Assembly (NCBI GenBank): GCA_963745675.1
Contig: CAVUYM010000018.1
Location: 496,001 to 560,000 of the forward strand
Reading direction: 5' to 3'
DNA from: JAUIIK01 sp963745675
Lineage (GTDB): Bacteria; Chloroflexota; Chloroflexia; Thermomicrobiales; CFX8
DNA length: 64,000 nt
Under the pieces are notes generated by a model. It made no database searches and was not told the DNA's origin. It worked only from the letters and a program-made list of their open reading frames with translations. The translations under genes and the position numbers were made by a program. The stretch's first letter is position 1. Each line of letters opens with the position of its first letter. Below are positions 56,903 to 64,000 of this stretch, piece by piece.

Positions 56903-57670
56903 CTATACCGCAGTGAGGCGATTCGCGGCCTCTATTAATTCACCAAACGAGACGGCGTTCAAGCTTGCTCCTCCTACGAGGCCACCGTCGATGTCGTCTC
57001 GAGAGAATAGCTCATCAACGTTCGACGGCGAAACGCTGCCGCCGTAGAGCACCGAAACCTCGAGTCCTGGATCACCGTAGTGCTCGCCGAGCCAGGCACG
57101 CACACTCGCGCACATCGCCTGAGCATCATCTGAGGAAGCTGCTACGCCGGTGCCGATGGCCCAGACGGGCTCATAGGCAATCACCACATGTTCGAGGTCC
57201 TGCGCACGGACGTGAGCCATACCGGTTTCGAGGTGCCTATAGACGACAGATTCCGCCCGCCCACCTTCACGCTCACCTAGCGTTTCGCCAACACATAGAT
57301 AGGCGATCATTCCATTTGCGAGAATCGACTGAACTTTCCGACCAACCAGCTCGTTCGATTCACCCATGATGTGCCGTCGTTCGCTATGACCCGCCAGGAC
57401 TGCACCACACATCTCGGCCAGAGCCGAAGGTGATACTTCTCCAGTAAAGGCTCCAGCATCTTCGACATAGCAATTCTGTGCCCCCAGCGTTACGCTGGAA
57501 CCCGCAAGAGCTTCCGCCACTGGCACGAGCCATGGGCTAGTTGGAAAGATCGCCACATCCAGTGGATCAGACACCGCAATCTGTGCTACTTCCTGAGCGA
57601 GCGCTACGGCCTCGGCGCGACTCAAATTCATCTTCCAGTTTCCGGCGACGATCTTCCTGCGGCTCATCAA
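56903..57670 (-). CDS. tpiA: Triosephosphate isomerase
   Basis: 255 residues. Catalytic residues visible are Lys 13 in AGNWKMNLS, His 95 in LAGHSERRH and Glu 167 in VIAYEPVWAIGTG, and the phosphate-binding loop is VLYGGSVSPSN with GGLVGGASL near the end. The ATG overlaps the pgk stop by 4 bases (57667-57670), so it is translated directly after pgk. Confidence 0.95.
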   Translation of the reverse strand: MMSRRKIVAGNWKMNLSRAEAVALAQEVAQIAVSDPLDVAIFPTSPWLVPVAEALAGSSVTLGAQNCYVEDAGAFTGEVSPSALAEMCGAVLAGHSERRHIMGESNELVGRKVQSILANGMIAYLCVGETLGEREGGRAESVVYRHLETGMAHVRAQDLEHVVIAYEPVWAIGTGVAASSDDAQAMCASVRAWLGEHYGDPGLEVSVLYGGSVSPSNVDELFSRDDIDGGLVGGASLNAVSFGELIEAANRLTAV

Positions 57671-58851
57671 GCACCTCCCTCAAGCGCTGCTATACCTGGC
57701 AACTTCTTGCCTTCGAGAAACTCCAGCGAAGCCCCACCTCCGGTCGAAACATGGTCGATATCGCCAGCTAGCCCAACCGCGTTCAGCGCCGCAACAGAAT
57801 CTCCGCCTCCAACAAGGGAAAAGGCGGCCGATGCAGCGACAGATGACGCGATACCGAGCGTACCCTGGTCGAATGGTGGCCGCTCAAAGACCCCCATCGG
57901 TCCATTCCAGACAACCGTTCTCGCATCTCGAATTGCCCGGCCAAATGCAATCACAGTTTCCGGTCCAATATCGAAAATGGCATCTTCCGCAGAAACGTCG
58001 TCCACCAGGACGGTCCTGGCGCTCCCCGCGTCATCAAGCGATTTTGCGGTTACAACGTCAACTGGTAGCTCAACTGAGGTGTCGGCAGCCCGGGCTCGAT
58101 TAAGCAGGTCGAGCGCCTGGTCGCGAAGCTCCGGCTCGAATAGAGACGCCCCAACTTCGTGCCCCTGGGCATGAAGAAACGTATTCGCCATACCGCCACC
58201 GATGAGGATCGCTGACGCCCGTCCGAGAAACGACTCGATGACGCCAATTTTGTCTGACACCTTCGCGCCGCCGATGATCAAGACCAGAGGTGTTCCCGGA
58301 TTATCGAGAACCCGCGAGAGTGCCGTCACTTCGCTCTCCATTAGCAGTCCCGCAGCGGAGGGCAAGAGATGGGTGACACCTTCGGTTGATGCATGTGCTC
58401 GGTGGGCAGCACCGAATGCGTCGTTCACAAAGCAGTCCGCTAGCTTCGCCAGATCAGCAGCGAACGATGGGTCATTCTTTTCCTCTTCTTGATGAAATCT
58501 CAGGTTCTCCAGTAGGAGAACATCGCCCGGTTTCATAGCATCGACGGCGCTCTGCGCATGCGGGCCAACGCAATCCGGAGCGAAGGCGACCTCACGCCCG
58601 ATCATTTCGGCAAGATGTTTGGCGATGGGACTGAGGGATAGGCCCTGAACGAATTTGCCTTTCGGTCGACCGAGATGCGAGCAGAGAATCACGGCACCGT
58701 TCAAATTCAGCAATTTCTCTATTGTCGGCAGTGCCGCCCGAATGCGCGTATCATCGCCGACCTTGCCGTCCTCAAGCGGCACATTGAAGTCGACGCGCAC
58801 GAGCACCCTTCGCCCTGCGATATCCAAATCGTCGAGTGTTCTCAGCGACAT
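57667..58851 (-). CDS. pgk: Phosphoglycerate kinase
   Basis: 394 residues from ATG 58851 (MSLRTLDDLD), preferred over an upstream TTG at 58896 because it gives the standard family N terminus RRVLVRVDFNVPLEDGKVGD. ILCSHLGRPKGKFV, LLLENLRFHQEEEKNDP, LVLIIGGAKVSDKIGVIESF and the Gly-rich FSLVGGGDSVAALNAVGL then HVSTGGGASLEFLEGKKLPG are all present. The hinge and ATP sites are complete. It is located between gap and tpiA. Confidence 0.95.
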   Translation of the reverse strand: MSLRTLDDLDIAGRRVLVRVDFNVPLEDGKVGDDTRIRAALPTIEKLLNLNGAVILCSHLGRPKGKFVQGLSLSPIAKHLAEMIGREVAFAPDCVGPHAQSAVDAMKPGDVLLLENLRFHQEEEKNDPSFAADLAKLADCFVNDAFGAAHRAHASTEGVTHLLPSAAGLLMESEVTALSRVLDNPGTPLVLIIGGAKVSDKIGVIESFLGRASAILIGGGMANTFLHAQGHEVGASLFEPELRDQALDLLNRARAADTSVELPVDVVTAKSLDDAGSARTVLVDDVSAEDAIFDIGPETVIAFGRAIRDARTVVWNGPMGVFERPPFDQGTLGIASSVAASAAFSLVGGGDSVAALNAVGLAGDIDHVSTGGGASLEFLEGKKLPGIAALEGGA

Positions 58852-58977
58852 GTCGAGACCAATTCCTTCCACAGTCGTTCGGATATCGTCTGTCAAATGC
58901 GCGACGGGCTGTCCGCATACCGGCAGCCCGTCACTAAAATGCGTGAGTTCCGATGAGAGTTCGCGCGCGTCGGCGAG

Positions 58978-59991
58978 CTAAACGCCAGCTTCAGCGACTA
59001 ACGCCGTCAAGTCAGCAACGCGGCATGAATAGCCCCACTCGTTGTCGTACCAGGCCACGACCTTTGCCAGCTTGTCGCCACTCATCATCGTCGACAGACC
59101 ATCGACGATTGACGAGCGCGGGTCCTGGCGGTAATCCGTAGACACGAGCGGTTCGTCGCTATATCCCAGGATCCCGAGCAATGCATTTGCCGCTTCCTCC
59201 TGAAATGCTGCGTTCAACGCTTCGACCGAAGCAGCGCTTTCAAGTTGGATCACGAGATCGATGAGCGAAACGGTTGGTGTTGGGACGCGGAGAGAGAACC
59301 CATCGAACTTCCCCTTGAGCTGCGGAAGCACGAGCGAAACCGCACGAGCTGCGCCGGTCGTCGTCGGGACGATGTTTTCGGCCGCGCTTCGCGCACGCCG
59401 CAGATCCTTGTGCGGTGAATCCAGCAAGCGCTGGTCGGCGGTGTACGAATGCACGGTCGTCATCAGCGCGTGAGCGATTCCAAAATGCTGATGGACTACC
59501 TTCGCAACTGGAGCGAGACAGTTCGTGGTGCATGAGGCATTCGAGATAATGTGGTGATTGTCGGGATCGTAATCATCCTCGTTGACTCCAAGGACAATCG
59601 TTATATCTTCACCACTGGCCGGGGCGGAGATGATCACCTTCTTTGCGCCGGCCAAAATGTGTTTACCTGCGCCCTTGGCATCGCGAAATACGCCCGTTGA
59701 TTCGATCACGATGTCGACGCCGTTGTCCCCCCAGGGAATGGCCGCAGGGTCGCGCTCGCTGAACGCCTTAAACGCCGATCCGTCAACACTAATCGAATCG
59801 CCATCGGCCACTATTTCTGCGTCATAGATCCCATAGGTCGAGTCGTAGCGCAGAAGATGAGCGAGCGTGGCGTTGTCCGCCAAATCGTTGACGGCGACGA
59901 CTTCCAGCTCGTCGTCGTACGCGTCGAATATCGCCTTGAACACTTGCCGGCCGATTCGACCAAAGCCATTAATTCCTACCCGTGTTGCCAT
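58978..59991 (-). CDS. gap: Glyceraldehyde-3-phosphate dehydrogenase
   Basis: 337 residues from ATG 59991, with AAAGGA seven bases upstream. The NAD-binding RVGINGFGRIGRQVF opens the protein, the catalytic Cys 154 lies in ISNASCTTNCLAPVAKV, and NIVPTTTGAARAVSLVLPQL and VAWYDNEWGYSCRVADL close it. It is the first enzyme gene of the lower-glycolysis run gap-pgk-tpiA on the minus strand, following yvcK by 22 bases. Confidence 0.96.
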   Translation of the reverse strand: MATRVGINGFGRIGRQVFKAIFDAYDDELEVVAVNDLADNATLAHLLRYDSTYGIYDAEIVADGDSISVDGSAFKAFSERDPAAIPWGDNGVDIVIESTGVFRDAKGAGKHILAGAKKVIISAPASGEDITIVLGVNEDDYDPDNHHIISNASCTTNCLAPVAKVVHQHFGIAHALMTTVHSYTADQRLLDSPHKDLRRARSAAENIVPTTTGAARAVSLVLPQLKGKFDGFSLRVPTPTVSLIDLVIQLESAASVEALNAAFQEEAANALLGILGYSDEPLVSTDYRQDPRSSIVDGLSTMMSGDKLAKVVAWYDNEWGYSCRVADLTALVAEAGV

Positions 59992-60013
59992 CTGCAAATC
60001 CTTTCAATGCAGT

Positions 60014-61447
60014 TCATCCGTCAGATTCAGTTGAACTCGTCTCGCGTATGTTTCCAGAAGCCCGGTGATGGCCATTTGATGCTGTCGCCATCACACGGCC
60101 ATTAGATGATTGAGCGATATCCGCCTGATAGATCCTCGCCTGCTGCGGAACTCGGGCTACCCGCCGTGCCAGATCAACCAGCACGCCTGCCAGCTTCTGT
60201 GGATCGTGACGCAGCGGATAGTCGGGATTGACGACGTCGCGCGGTTCGACGACGAGTCGCCCTTCAAATTCTTCGAGGCCGCGATACTCGACGGCAGTGA
60301 CACCCCATTCTGGCTTGATGCCGGAAGCCGAAGGTTCCAGATTCGAATTAACGATGATCCGGTCAATCGGAAGATCTCCGAGATGCCGGTGGATCCCGCG
60401 CACATGATCAACGACCTCATAATCGTCAGTCTCGCCAGGCTGCGTCGCAACGTTGCAGACGTAGACCTTTTCTGCCGGCGTATGCCGCAGCGCGTGAGCA
60501 ATCCCCTCGACGAGCATGTTCGGGATAACCGACGTATAGAGACTACCCGGTCCGAGGACGACGAGATCGGCCTCGAGAATGGCCGTCACAGCCGGAAGAT
60601 AGGCTTCTGCCGACGGTGGATCGAGAAAGACGCGATTGATCCCGGCTCGTGCATTTACGATCGTCGTTTCACCGCGCAGCACCGATCCATCGGCCATTTC
60701 GGCGCCTACAACTATGTTTTCCGTTGAAGATGGATAGACCGCACCGCGGATATTGAGAACTCGCCCGGACTCGATGATCGCCTGCTCGAAGCTCCCGCTC
60801 ACTTTCGCCAGAGCAGTAATGAAGAGATTACCAAACGAGTGCCCATCCAGTCCGGACCCTTGTGCGTCGAATCTGTACTGGAACAGATCACCGAGCAGAG
60901 TCTCCGAATCCGCTAGCGCCACCAGACAATTCCGAATATCGCCTGGCGCGGGCACGTTGAATTCCGTTCGAAGTCGGCCAGACGAGCCGCCGTCGTCCCC
61001 GGCAGTGACGATTGCAGTGATCTTCACTGGTTCATACTTTATGCCACGCAAAAGCGTTGATAGGCCGGTGCCGCCACCAATCGTCACGATATGGAGCCGC
61101 GGTTCGCTCTCACCAAGCCGATGCGTCTCGATGATCTTGGCAAGTCCGCCCTCGTCGGGACGGGACTCCATAAGCGGACCCGTTAGCGAACGTGAGAGTT
61201 GCAGCACGCCCCAAATAATCAAAGCGGCGCCTGGAAGAATCACAACGAGTTCGCGGTAGGGATGATCGAGGAATTGCAGGGTCAGGTAAAAGACGAGATC
61301 CGAGAATTTGCCGGGCACACTGTAATTCCGATACAGCCAGGCCAGGCCCATAGCGGTCGAAAGACTGGTCAGGACTATGCCGCCGAAGAGGACGATAATC
61401 CATCGTTTTACCCTCATCCCTGGCCGCAACCAGGTTCGGTATCTCAT
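60014..61447 (-). CDS. yvcK: YvcK-like gluconeogenesis/cell-wall factor with two N-terminal membrane helices
   Basis: 477 residues. Two helices (WIIVLFGGIVLTSLSTAMGL and ELVVILPGAALIIWGVLQLS) precede the core, which has VTIGGGTGLSTLLRGIKY, AIVTAGDDGGSSGRLRTEFN, PGDIRNCLVALA and then VVLGPGSLYTSVIPNMLVEG, KVYVCNVATQPGETDDYEV. These are the YvcK/CofD-like motifs for UDP-GlcNAc binding. In Bacillus YvcK is cytoplasmic and needed for gluconeogenic growth; here it appears membrane-tethered. Its position directly before gap-pgk-tpiA ties it to central carbon metabolism. A C-terminal Ser/Asn/His-rich tail (SSNGRVMATASNGHHRASGN) is variable. Confidence 0.88.
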   Translation of the reverse strand: MRYRTWLRPGMRVKRWIIVLFGGIVLTSLSTAMGLAWLYRNYSVPGKFSDLVFYLTLQFLDHPYRELVVILPGAALIIWGVLQLSRSLTGPLMESRPDEGGLAKIIETHRLGESEPRLHIVTIGGGTGLSTLLRGIKYEPVKITAIVTAGDDGGSSGRLRTEFNVPAPGDIRNCLVALADSETLLGDLFQYRFDAQGSGLDGHSFGNLFITALAKVSGSFEQAIIESGRVLNIRGAVYPSSTENIVVGAEMADGSVLRGETTIVNARAGINRVFLDPPSAEAYLPAVTAILEADLVVLGPGSLYTSVIPNMLVEGIAHALRHTPAEKVYVCNVATQPGETDDYEVVDHVRGIHRHLGDLPIDRIIVNSNLEPSASGIKPEWGVTAVEYRGLEEFEGRLVVEPRDVVNPDYPLRHDPQKLAGVLVDLARRVARVPQQARIYQADIAQSSNGRVMATASNGHHRASGNIRETSSTESDG

Positions 61448-61569
61448 CCGCTAATGCCCTGCCTCCCATAGCTTCTTCGGGCGCTTGAGTATAGCACGGG
61501 TGAGTCTTTCAGCCGCCCAGGAATAGGTCGTGTGATCCTCGCCGAAATGCACTCTAGATCGGCAGAATC

Positions 61570-61578
61570 TGGTACAAT
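61570..61578 (+). promoter_or_regulatory. Extended -10 promoter of the nusA operon
   Basis: TGGTACAAT (TG-n-TACAAT, -10 at 61573-61578) lies 120 bases before the nusA start and 30 bases before the leader terminator. A -35 match is poor, as is normal for extended -10 promoters. Confidence 0.45.
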
Positions 61579-61608
61579 CAAGGGCGCTGAAGTCAGTGCC
61601 CGAACGCA

Positions 61609-61636
61609 AAGTGGGCTATCGCCCACTTGTTTTTTG
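61609..61636 (+). terminator. Intrinsic terminator in the nusA leader (attenuator)
   Basis: AAGTGGGC (61609-61616), loop TATC, GCCCACTT (61621-61628) then GTTTTTTG. It is an 8-bp perfect stem followed by six T. No plus-strand gene ends upstream, since yvcK on the minus strand begins at 61447; so it can only end transcripts that start in the same intergenic region. Confidence 0.75.
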
Positions 61637-61698
61637 TCCGGGGTGTGGACATAGACTATGTTCCCCCGACCCCGATTCCCCCTGAGAGGTGGCCGAAA

Positions 61699-63069
61699 TT
61701 GAAAAGTGACCTGTACACCGCCATCGCCCAGATTGCCGCGGAACGAAGCATCCCGCGTGAAGCGGTTCAACTTGCCTTGGAGCAGGCGCTCAAGACGGTC
61801 TTCCGCCGCGAACGTGAACAAAAAGGACAGGCCGACACATTTGTCGAAGTCGTCGTTGATCCAAACGATGGCGAATTCCGAGTAATTGAAGTTAAGCGCG
61901 TCGTTGAGGATGTAGAGTCGATCGACGACGAAACGCGTGACATCCCACTCGCCGCCGCCTTGACGGTAGATCCGAATGCCTACGTTGGCAAAGAATATCG
62001 CAACGACCTCACGCCCGAAAACTTCGGACGCATCGCCGCCCAGACTGCCAAGCAAGTTATCCTGCAACGCATTCGTGACTACGAGCGCGAGACGATCTAC
62101 GACGAATTCAAGGATCGAGTTGGCGAGGTCCTGACGGGTCTCATTCAGCGTGCCGATCGCCGCGCCGTCATCGTAGAACTGGGCGGAAAAGCTGAAGCGA
62201 TCATGCCTGCCCGCGAGCAGGTGCCGAATGAGCGCTATTCGCCCGGTCAACGTCTCAAGGTCTATCTCAAAGAGGTAAACAGCGAATCGCGCGGCCCGCA
62301 GCTAATTGTCAGCCGGACGCACGGAGCGCTGATCAAGCGGCTGTTCGAACTCGAAGTGCCCGAGGTCTTCTCCGGTGCTGTCGTAATCGAAGCAATCGCA
62401 CGAGAACCTGGCCTTCGAAGCAAGGTCGCGGTTGCCGCGCGCCAGGACAACGTCGACCCGGTTGGCTCCTGTGTCGGTATCCGCGGCGTTCGTATTACGA
62501 ACATCGTCGATGAGCTGCAGGGCGAAAAAATCGACGTCATCGAATACGCCTCCGACATTCAGACCTTTATTTCGAATGCCCTTTCACCTGCGAAACCGAT
62601 CAGCGTTCAACTCATCGAAGACGGTGAACAGAAAGTGGCGCGGGTTATTGTTCCAACGGATCAGATGTCCCTGGCAATCGGCAAAGACGGCCAAAACGCC
62701 CGGCTTGCATACAAATTGACCGGTTGGCGGATTGACGTCAAGGATCCGGAATCGTTGCGAGTCTCCGATAGCGAAGGCGACGACTTCTTGCGCCAGGCTC
62801 AAGAGGCACTTGCAGAGATGCGGGCCGAGCAGGACTTCTTCATTCAGGGCCGGCAACCGCGGCTGGTACGTCCGGACGGCACTTTCATCCATATCGAGAA
62901 AGAATTCGGCCCCTTACCTGACGATCTGGTTGGAATGAGCGTAGATGTTGAATTAGTGGAAGACATTGTGAACGTCCATTACAACCGCGATTTGCGTGCT
63001 CGGTTCAACTTCGAGACTGGAGAGATGCTGCCACTGTATGACGAACTCGTACTCGATCCTGCCGATTAG
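61699..63069 (+). CDS. nusA: Transcription termination/antitermination factor NusA
   Basis: 456 residues from TTG 61699, with GAGAGGTGG upstream; an upstream start would add sequence unlike NusA. The N-terminal domain (DLYTAIAQIAAERSIPREAV, LALEQALKTVFRREREQKG) is followed by S1 (RAVIVELGGKAEAIMPAREQ), KH1 (DPVGSCVGIRGVRITNIVDE) and KH2 (SLAIGKDGQNARLAYKLTGW). The C terminus (PLPDDLVGMSVDVELVEDIV) lacks the acidic repeats of enterics. It heads nusA-ylxR-infB, the standard order. Confidence 0.95.
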   Translation: MKSDLYTAIAQIAAERSIPREAVQLALEQALKTVFRREREQKGQADTFVEVVVDPNDGEFRVIEVKRVVEDVESIDDETRDIPLAAALTVDPNAYVGKEYRNDLTPENFGRIAAQTAKQVILQRIRDYERETIYDEFKDRVGEVLTGLIQRADRRAVIVELGGKAEAIMPAREQVPNERYSPGQRLKVYLKEVNSESRGPQLIVSRTHGALIKRLFELEVPEVFSGAVVIEAIAREPGLRSKVAVAARQDNVDPVGSCVGIRGVRITNIVDELQGEKIDVIEYASDIQTFISNALSPAKPISVQLIEDGEQKVARVIVPTDQMSLAIGKDGQNARLAYKLTGWRIDVKDPESLRVSDSEGDDFLRQAQEALAEMRAEQDFFIQGRQPRLVRPDGTFIHIEKEFGPLPDDLVGMSVDVELVEDIVNVHYNRDLRARFNFETGEMLPLYDELVLDPAD

Positions 63070-63095
63070 CTCGCGGGCTGGAGACGAGACCTTCA

Positions 63096-63422
63096 ATGGC
63101 AGCAGAAACAACATCTGGCGGCAGACGCAAGCAGGGCACGCGTCCGCGGCATGTGCCACAACGAACGTGTGTGGCCTGTCGCGAAGTGGATGCGAAACGC
63201 GAATACACGCGTCTGGTGAGAACACCGGAACGTACGGTTGAAGTTGATCCGAGCGGCAAGGCCAACGGACGCGGAGCATACTTGCACCGGTCTCGTCGCT
63301 GCTGGTCGAGGGCGCTCGAAAGCGGCGCTATTGCAAAGGCATTGAAAGTAGAGCTTGACAAAGAAGATCGGGAGCGATTGTGGACATATGCGCGCACGCA
63401 CTTTCCACCCGATGAAGATTAG
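63096..63422 (+). CDS. ylxR: YlxR-family RNA-binding protein
   Basis: 108 residues from ATG 63096. The YlxR signature PQRTCVACREVDAKREYTRL is followed by VEVDPSGKANGRGAYLHRSR and CWSRALESGAIAKALKVELD. YlxR (RnpM) has been linked to nucleoid-associated regulation and RNase P modulation. The gene sits between nusA and infB in the normal order. Confidence 0.93.
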   Translation: MAAETTSGGRRKQGTRPRHVPQRTCVACREVDAKREYTRLVRTPERTVEVDPSGKANGRGAYLHRSRRCWSRALESGAIAKALKVELDKEDRERLWTYARTHFPPDED

Positions 63423-63457
63423 GTGCGCGATGGGGAGTTTTCAGGAGGGATCAATAT

Positions 63458-64000
63458 ATGAGTGCATCCAGAAGTAGGGGTCGTTCACGCGGACGGCGGC
63501 GAGGTAGACAAGATCAGAATTCCGATTTCGAACAACAATCGGTCGCAACGATTGAGCAGACCTACGACGAGCCAATTCAAATCGGATCGGCTATTACCGT
63601 AGGCGAACTCGGAGAATTGCTCCAGCGCTCAGGCATCGACGTGATCAAAGAGCTCATGTCAAGCGGCATCATGGCCACGCTCAACCAGCAGATCGACTAT
63701 GAAGCAGCCGCCAAAGTTGCTGAAAGCTTTGGAGCTGTCCCGCTGCCGGCTGAATCCGCCGGCGCCGATGGTCGCGATGCTTTCGAGGAAGCCCTGGTTG
63801 AAAGTGCCGCTTCGGACGTTGCCGTCGAGCGACCACCGATCGTTACGATCATGGGACACGTTGATCACGGAAAGACGGCGTTGCTCGACACAATCCGCAA
63901 GGCGAGAGTTGCAAGCACAGAAGCGGGCGGTATCACCCAGCGCATCGGTGCATATCAGGTCGAAATCGACAATCGCAAGATCACATTTCTCGACACACCC
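63458..64000 (+). CDS. infB: Translation initiation factor IF-2, 5' part
   Basis: From ATG 63458, with AGGAGGGA eight bases upstream, to the window edge: 181 residues. The N terminus is Arg/Ser/Gly-rich (SASRSRGRSRGRRRGRQDQN) and very short compared with enteric IF-2. The IF2_N-like domain is ITVGELGELLQRSGIDVIKE. The G domain starts with IVTIMGHVDHGKTALLDTIR (G1) and AGGITQRIGAYQV (switch I, G2), ending at FLDTP of G3. The rest is outside the window. Confidence 0.95.
   Translation, partial: MSASRSRGRSRGRRRGRQDQNSDFEQQSVATIEQTYDEPIQIGSAITVGELGELLQRSGIDVIKELMSSGIMATLNQQIDYEAAAKVAESFGAVPLPAESAGADGRDAFEEALVESAASDVAVERPPIVTIMGHVDHGKTALLDTIRKARVASTEAGGITQRIGAYQVEIDNRKITFLDTP

Noticed and set aside
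61444..62250. A 268-codon minus-strand frame opposite nusA
   Set aside because: It overlaps the strongly conserved NusA N-terminal and S1 regions and has no family features.
1..64000. CRISPR arrays, transposases, prophage genes or rRNA
   Set aside because: I found no regularly spaced direct repeats, no DDE/serine recombinase motifs, no phage structural genes and no rRNA-like sequence.

Overview
The window is a bacterial chromosome segment of moderately high GC. It most resembles Chloroflexota of the Thermomicrobia/Sphaerobacter type; this is inferred from gene content, since no rRNA is present. Supporting features are a SEDS/class B PBP pair, a zinc anti-sigma/ECF sigma pair, a Ser/Thr kinase fused to a PQQ-type propeller, RRM and YlxR proteins, and a yvcK-gap-pgk-tpiA-secG-tatA operon. 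Two tRNA genes are present (Asp-GTC and Asn-GTT). There is no CRISPR array, recognisable transposase or prophage.

Layout. 0-6.4 kb is accessory: the tail of a RibD_C/DHFR-like protein, an EVE/PUA-like protein, a decayed unknown gene, and an oxalate-degradation module (FCD-type GntR regulator, oxalyl-CoA decarboxylase, formyl-CoA transferase) with a clear operator and terminator. A palindromic intergenic repeat follows. 6.4-10.2 kb (minus) holds mtnP, ftsW/rodA and a class B PBP joined by ATGA overlaps. 10.3-21.2 kb (plus) is an envelope polysaccharide cluster: two doubly anchored extracellular proteins, two O-antigen-ligase-like proteins, a UDP-sugar epimerase/decarboxylase, an LPG-synthase-like protein, a GT4 glycosyltransferase, a 57-aa membrane protein and a flippase. 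tRNA-Asp (21.27 kb) is followed by a catabolic region to about 32 kb: a ComDE-like TPP enzyme pair, a PQQ sugar dehydrogenase, an FAD monooxygenase, a GH172 enzyme, a CocE-like hydrolase and a Vps62-like membrane protein. 32-43 kb carries an MFS transporter, an ATP-grasp ligase with an internal UGA, a YggX-like protein, a formyltransferase, kynureninase, a ferredoxin, a Usp protein, a second LPG-synthase-like protein, a TolB-like lipoprotein and MurE. 42.7-46.8 kb has a HEAT-repeat protein, an unknown acidic protein with possible winged helices, a 35-aa ORF and a ROK kinase. 46.9-64 kb is housekeeping: tRNA-Asn, RRM protein, OCD/Ala-DH, NuoEF, sigma/anti-sigma, bifunctional nuclease, LepB, kinase, TatA, SecG, the glycolytic operon, YvcK, then nusA-ylxR-infB.

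Sequence quality. Many genes between 0.9 and 29 kb, and between 47.7 and 50.7 kb, are broken by single-base indels while the amino-acid sequence continues recognisably in another frame. Genes from about 30 to 47 kb and from 51 to 64 kb are nearly all intact. Because essential genes are affected, I read most breaks as sequence error rather than gene death. Broken genes are therefore reported over their full reconstructed extent, as CDS with a note. The two in-frame stops without a frame change (UGA at 34448, UAG at 50082) are a different class and are discussed separately.
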